Positions 7,262-9,575 of a DNA stretch of 9,575 bases are shown one piece after another (the first letter of the stretch is position 1; every line of letters starts with the position of its first letter). The DNA is from Gammaproteobacteria bacterium (GTDB taxonomy: Bacteria > Pseudomonadota > Gammaproteobacteria > DRLM01), in assembly GCA_015490395.1 (NCBI GenBank), contig WFXX01000064.1, forward strand, positions 1 through 9,575, in the 5' to 3' direction. A program made the translations under genes and the position numbers. The notes beneath the pieces are model-generated. The model was not told where the DNA came from, did no database searches, and saw only the letters and a program-made list of their open reading frames with translations.

Positions 7262-7313
7262 TGGGAGGTAGGGTTGAGGAGGAAAAGATCCGTCGGTTCG
7301 TAGGGCCTGGGAA

Positions 7314-7406
7314 TCAAGCCCCCGTAGCCAACATACCGATGAAGAGCCCCACCGAGATCACGATGAAGGCCAAACTGATGACGAAGGACAGCGTGTACTC
7401 ATTCAT
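7314..7406 (-). CDS. Small single-pass membrane peptide, 30 aa, unknown family
   Basis: This short frame encodes 30 residues starting MNEYTLSFV and ending FIGMLATGA, stop TGA. From Leu6 to Leu26 it is almost entirely Leu, Ile, Val, Phe, Ala, Ser and Gly, which predicts one transmembrane helix. It contains no Lys, Arg or His and one acidic residue (Glu3). The ATG at 7406 has GGGAG eight bases upstream; an in-frame GTG three codons earlier abuts that sequence and is less likely. The gene ends in a tandem hairpin plus T-tract of the correct orientation, so it looks like a monocistronic transcription unit. GC content is about 53%, lower than its neighbours, partly because of Ile and Phe codons. 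I do not recognise the family. It lacks the positive charges of TisB-like toxins. Candidate roles are a small subunit of a membrane complex or a regulatory peptide, both unproven. Confidence 0.65.
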   Translation of the reverse strand: MNEYTLSFVISLAFIVISVGLFIGMLATGA

Positions 7407-7489
7407 GGCATCCACTCCCTTTGGGAACCCCCTTGCCCCTCCCGAGGGCTCGCATGGGGGCACCGTTGCCACCGCTCTCTCCCGTCCCC

Positions 7490-7612
7490 AATAACCGAGG
7501 GGATAGGTGCGGCAAAAACCTTAGCAAATAGATTGACTAAAGATCAACATGTTTCTTCCGACAAATGATCACATTTTGTTTAGGGTTTTAATCAACCTCC
7601 CGTTGGGGGGGC
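7490..7612. promoter_or_regulatory. AT-rich intergenic island upstream of argA and the 30-aa gene
   Basis: Between the small gene and argA the base composition drops sharply to AT-rich for about 110 bases. The stretch contains TTGACTAAAGATCAA (7533-7547), an imperfect inverted repeat, and ACAAATGATCACATTTTGT (7561-7579), an imperfect palindrome with arms AAATG/CATTT around ATCA. On the minus strand, TTGCTA (7527-7522), 16 bases, then TATCCC (7505-7500) is a weak promoter candidate for the 30-aa gene. I found no strong -35/-10 pair for argA and no ArgR box. Divergent promoters and regulator sites must lie here, but individual elements are uncertain. Confidence 0.5.
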
Positions 7613-7619
7613 GGTCCCG

Positions 7620-8999
7620 GTGAGCCCTCCCTCGGCGCGCGGCAGGCCAGAGGCCCACCCGGAGCTCCAGGCCTTCGTGGCCCGCTTTCGGGACGCCACC
7701 CCTTACATCCAGGCCTTCCGGGGGCGAACCTTCGTGGTGGCCTGCGACGGCCAAGCGGTGGCCGATCCGGCCTTCCCAGCCCTGATCCGGGATTTGGCCC
7801 TGCTGCACAGCCTGGGGGTGCGCCTGGTCCTGGTGCATGGCGTCGAGCCCCAGATGGAGGAGCGGCTGCGCCGGGAGGGAATCCGGCCCCGGGAGGTGGA
7901 TGGGCGGCGGGTGACCGATGCCCGCACCTTGGCCTGCCTCAAGGAGGCCGCCGGCACGGTGCGTGTGGAGATCGAGGCCCTGCTCTCCATGGGGCATGCG
8001 CGCCTGCCGGGTACCCGTCCGGCCCCCATCCGAGTGGCCTCGGGCAACTTCGTGGTGGCCCGCCCCCTGGGCGTGCGCGGGGGGGTGGACTTCCAGCACA
8101 CCGGGGAGGTGCGGCGCATCGATGCTGAGGCCATCCGCCGCCTGCTGGACGAGGGGGCGGTGGTCCTGCTGCCCCCCCTGGGCTACTCGCCCACGGGGGA
8201 GGTCTTCCATCTGGAGGCCACCGAGCTGGCCCCAACGGTGGCCGCCTCCCTGCAGGCGGACAAGCTGCTGTGCCTAGTGGCAGCACGGGGTGTGCCGGGC
8301 AGCGGGAGGCGGCTGCTGCGCCAGCTCAGCCTGGGAGAGGCCGAAGCCAGGCTCCAGACGCCCCGGCCAACCCTGGCGACGGAACTGCGCGCTTGGCTGG
8401 AGGCGGCGGTGGCCGCCTGCCGGCAGGGGGTGCGACGGGCGCACTTGGTGGACCGCCGGCTGGATGGGGCCTTGCTCCTGGAGCTCTTCACTCGGGACGG
8501 AGTGGGCACCATGGTGTGCACCGATGTCTACGAAGGCACCCGGCGGGCCACCGTGGAGGACGTGCCCGGGATCCTGGAGCTCATCGCCCCCCTGGAGGCG
8601 GCTGGGGTGTTGGTGCCCCGCTCCCGGGAGCGTCTGGAGCTGGAGATCGGCCGCTTCACGGTGGTGAGTCGGGACGGGCGCATCATCGCCTGCGCCGCCC
8701 TGCATCCCTTCCCCCGCCAACGGGCGGGGGAGATCGCCTGCCTCGCGGTACACCCCCAGTACCAGGGGGCCGGCTACGGCAGCGCCCTCCTGGCCCGGCT
8801 GGAGGAGGAGGCCCAGGAGCTGGGCCTGGAGCAGGTCTTCGTGCTCACCACCCGCGGCGCGCACTGGTTCCAGGAGCGAGGCTACCACCCGACAGGCGTG
8901 GAGGCCCTCCCGGTCGCCCGGCGCCGCCTCTACAACTGGCGGCGGGGCTCCAAGGTCTACGTGAAGCTGCTGGGGGCGGAAAAGAAAAGGCCGGGGTGA
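7620..8999 (+). CDS. argA: N-acetylglutamate synthase (amino-acid N-acetyltransferase)
   Basis: ArgA transfers acetyl from acetyl-CoA to glutamate in the first step of arginine synthesis. The 459 residues (E. coli 443) comprise an amino-acid-kinase-like domain (about 20-295), which normally binds arginine as feedback inhibitor, and a GNAT domain (about 308-455). Diagnostic stretches are LVLVHGVEPQMEERL (70-84), the linker TDVYEGTRRATVEDVPGI (301-318), the acetyl-CoA loop QGAGYG (382-387) after IACLAVHPQY, WFQERGY, and the C-terminal YNWRRGSKVYVKLL. The GTG at 7620 follows a run of G (about 8 bases upstream), and the kinase-like domain begins soon after, so this start is likely. The stop codon and last codons are part of a minus-strand terminator hairpin. 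The gene has no arginine-pathway neighbours in the window. Confidence 0.95.
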   Translation: MSPPSARGRPEAHPELQAFVARFRDATPYIQAFRGRTFVVACDGQAVADPAFPALIRDLALLHSLGVRLVLVHGVEPQMEERLRREGIRPREVDGRRVTDARTLACLKEAAGTVRVEIEALLSMGHARLPGTRPAPIRVASGNFVVARPLGVRGGVDFQHTGEVRRIDAEAIRRLLDEGAVVLLPPLGYSPTGEVFHLEATELAPTVAASLQADKLLCLVAARGVPGSGRRLLRQLSLGEAEARLQTPRPTLATELRAWLEAAVAACRQGVRRAHLVDRRLDGALLLELFTRDGVGTMVCTDVYEGTRRATVEDVPGILELIAPLEAAGVLVPRSRERLELEIGRFTVVSRDGRIIACAALHPFPRQRAGEIACLAVHPQYQGAGYGSALLARLEEEAQELGLEQVFVLTTRGAHWFQERGYHPTGVEALPVARRRLYNWRRGSKVYVKLLGAEKKRPG

Positions 9000-9010
9000 G
9001 AACCCCGGCC
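8980..9010 (-). terminator. Rho-independent terminator for the 49-aa small gene, overlapping the argA 3' end
   Basis: A perfect 9-bp stem GGCCGGGGT/ACCCCGGCC (8989-8997 and 9002-9010) with a 4-base loop is followed on the minus strand by TTTTCTTTT (8988-8980). The plus strand downstream of the hairpin is CCCAAG, without a T-run. The terminator therefore serves minus-strand transcripts from the 49-aa gene and probably ptsP. Its stem contains the final argA codons, and the argA stop codon straddles stem and loop. Confidence 0.85.
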
Positions 9011-9056
9011 CCAAGCCGTCGCACCCTCGCGGGGCACGTCCTCTTCTTGCCCGAGC

Positions 9057-9206
9057 CTAGGCCATCGCTGCCCCGAGGAGGGCCAGGACGAAGACGCCCA
9101 GGAAGGCCCCCAGGATGATGATGACCTCGTCTGCGGTCTGCCGCTCCAGGCTGCGGCTCGGGGGGACCTCGCCCCCTCTACCTCCCATCGGTGTGGTCTC
9201 TGCCAT
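9057..9206 (-). CDS. Small membrane protein, 49 aa, C-terminal transmembrane helix, unknown family
   Basis: The product begins MAETTPMGGRGGEVPPS, a polar Gly/Pro-rich N-terminus, then SRSLERQTADE, and from Val28 to the end is a hydrophobic helix (VIIILGAFLGVFVLALLG) finishing AAMA and a TAG stop. It looks like a tail-anchored protein or a small complex subunit. The ATG at 9206 has an excellent Shine-Dalgarno, GGGGGAGG, six bases upstream. It starts 53 bases after the ptsP stop on the same strand and is followed 46 bases on by a hairpin with T-tract, so it is either the last gene of a ptsP operon or transcribed from a weak promoter overlapping the ptsP stop (TTCTTT, 17 bases, GATACT at 9284-9256). 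I do not recognise the family. The strong ribosome site and the terminator argue that it is a real gene. Confidence 0.75.
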   Translation of the reverse strand: MAETTPMGGRGGEVPPSRSLERQTADEVIIILGAFLGVFVLALLGAAMA

Positions 9207-9259
9207 CGTTCGCCTCCCCCGCCGATGCGGGAAGCAAGGCCTGTGACAGCGCGCCAGTA

Positions 9260-9575
9260 TCAGCTGCTTTCCTGACGCAAAGAATGGAAATAGGCCACGC
9301 CGGGCCGGCTGTCAAGCACCCCCTCCGGGGCGGGCGTCGGGCGAGGTCGTCCGGCCCGCACCAACCGCTCCGCCCCCGCCTCCACCAGGGCCTGCTCCAC
9401 CAGGGCCCGGACCTGGGCCCCGTCCTCCAGGGCCAAGGCCTCCCGGACCAGCTCCCGGGCACGACGGTAGGGCACCGCCCGGATGGCGGCCTTGACCCGC
9501 GGCAGGCCCGCCACGCTCATGCTCAGGTGGTCCACCCCCATGCCCAGCAGGAGCACCGCCGCGGCGGGATCCCCG
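9260..9575 (-). CDS. ptsP: PEP-protein phosphotransferase (enzyme I family, probably EI-Ntr PtsP), C-terminal end
   Basis: The visible 104 residues are the end of the PEP-binding TIM-barrel domain of a PTS enzyme I: GDPAAAVLLLGMGVDHLSM, then GLPRVKAAIRAVPYRRARELV. The catalytic Cys of the family lies in a CGEMAGDP-type motif just upstream, outside the window. Enzyme I passes phosphate from phosphoenolpyruvate to HPr or NPr. The ending GAERLVRAGR resembles PtsP of the nitrogen PTS more than sugar PtsI, but without the N-terminal GAF domain the choice is tentative. After the conserved end (near RLVRAGR) there is an extra tail of about 28 residues rich in Pro, Arg and Ser, ending SLRQESS. The stop is TGA at 9262-9260, and the 49-aa gene follows on the same strand. 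Confidence 0.85.
   Translation of the reverse strand, partial: GDPAAAVLLLGMGVDHLSMSVAGLPRVKAAIRAVPYRRARELVREALALEDGAQVRALVEQALVEAGAERLVRAGRPRPTPAPEGVLDSRPGVAYFHSLRQESS

Noticed and set aside
6193..7494. Plus-strand frame of 433 codons overlapping ttcA and running across the following gap
   Set aside because: Low-complexity out-of-frame translation of ttcA. The part beyond 7201 is antisense to the terminator and the 30-aa gene and has no ribosome site.
7533..7547. FNR/Anr box TTGACTAAAGATCAA
   Set aside because: The half-sites TTGAC and ATCAA are separated by 5 bases, not the 4 required by the consensus, and the first half-site has C for T. Noted only as an imperfect repeat.
9207..9259. Sigma-54 (-24/-12) promoter upstream of the 49-aa gene, suggested by GG and GC pairs near ptsP
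   Set aside because: The GG-to-GC spacing is 11 or 18 bases in the candidates, not the required 10, and the flanking consensus bases do not match.

Overview
The window is about 9.6 kb of very GC-rich chromosomal DNA that looks gammaproteobacterial. Several features point that way: a tRNA-Tyr/tRNA-Gly/tRNA-Thr cluster running into tuf, an E. coli-class ilvD, a two-domain (AAK plus GNAT) argA, ttcA, a signal-peptide/SH3/coiled-coil/anchor protein of the YgiM type, and an enzyme I-type PTS gene that is probably ptsP. An APS kinase fused to a sulfurylase-like domain resembles the Thiobacillus denitrificans protein and would fit a sulfur-metabolising lithotroph, but that is inference. I see no mobile element, CRISPR array or prophage. 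Most of the window is ordinary housekeeping DNA.

Layout. On the minus strand, positions 1-740 hold a promoter, tRNA-Tyr(GTA), tRNA-Gly(TCC), tRNA-Thr(GGT) and the 5' end of tuf, probably one stable-RNA/tuf operon. Next, also on minus, is a sulfurylase-like/APS kinase fusion (755-2455). It diverges from galE (2562-3575, plus), which is followed after a single base by the SH3/anchor protein gene (3577-4263, plus). ilvD (4322-6202, minus) converges on that pair and diverges from ttcA (6281-7201, plus). argA (7620-8999, plus) comes next, and the window ends inside the 3' end of ptsP (9260-9575, minus).

The least ordinary parts are two very small membrane-protein genes on the minus strand flanking argA. 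One encodes 30 aa (7314-7406) and the other 49 aa (9057-9206). Each has a start codon with an upstream Shine-Dalgarno-like sequence, one predicted transmembrane helix, and a GC-rich hairpin followed by a T-tract in the correct (minus) orientation. The second terminator is built into the last codons and stop of argA. I do not recognise either peptide family.

Other points are: active-site motifs lost from the sulfurylase domain, so the fusion protein probably acts only as an APS kinase; a near absence of C-ending codons in the visible part of tuf, the opposite of its neighbours; and an AT-rich island with palindromes upstream of argA. The genes belong to separate pathways (translation, sulfate activation, sugar-nucleotide epimerisation, branched-chain amino acid synthesis, tRNA thiolation, arginine synthesis, nitrogen PTS), and the window does not form one functional system.
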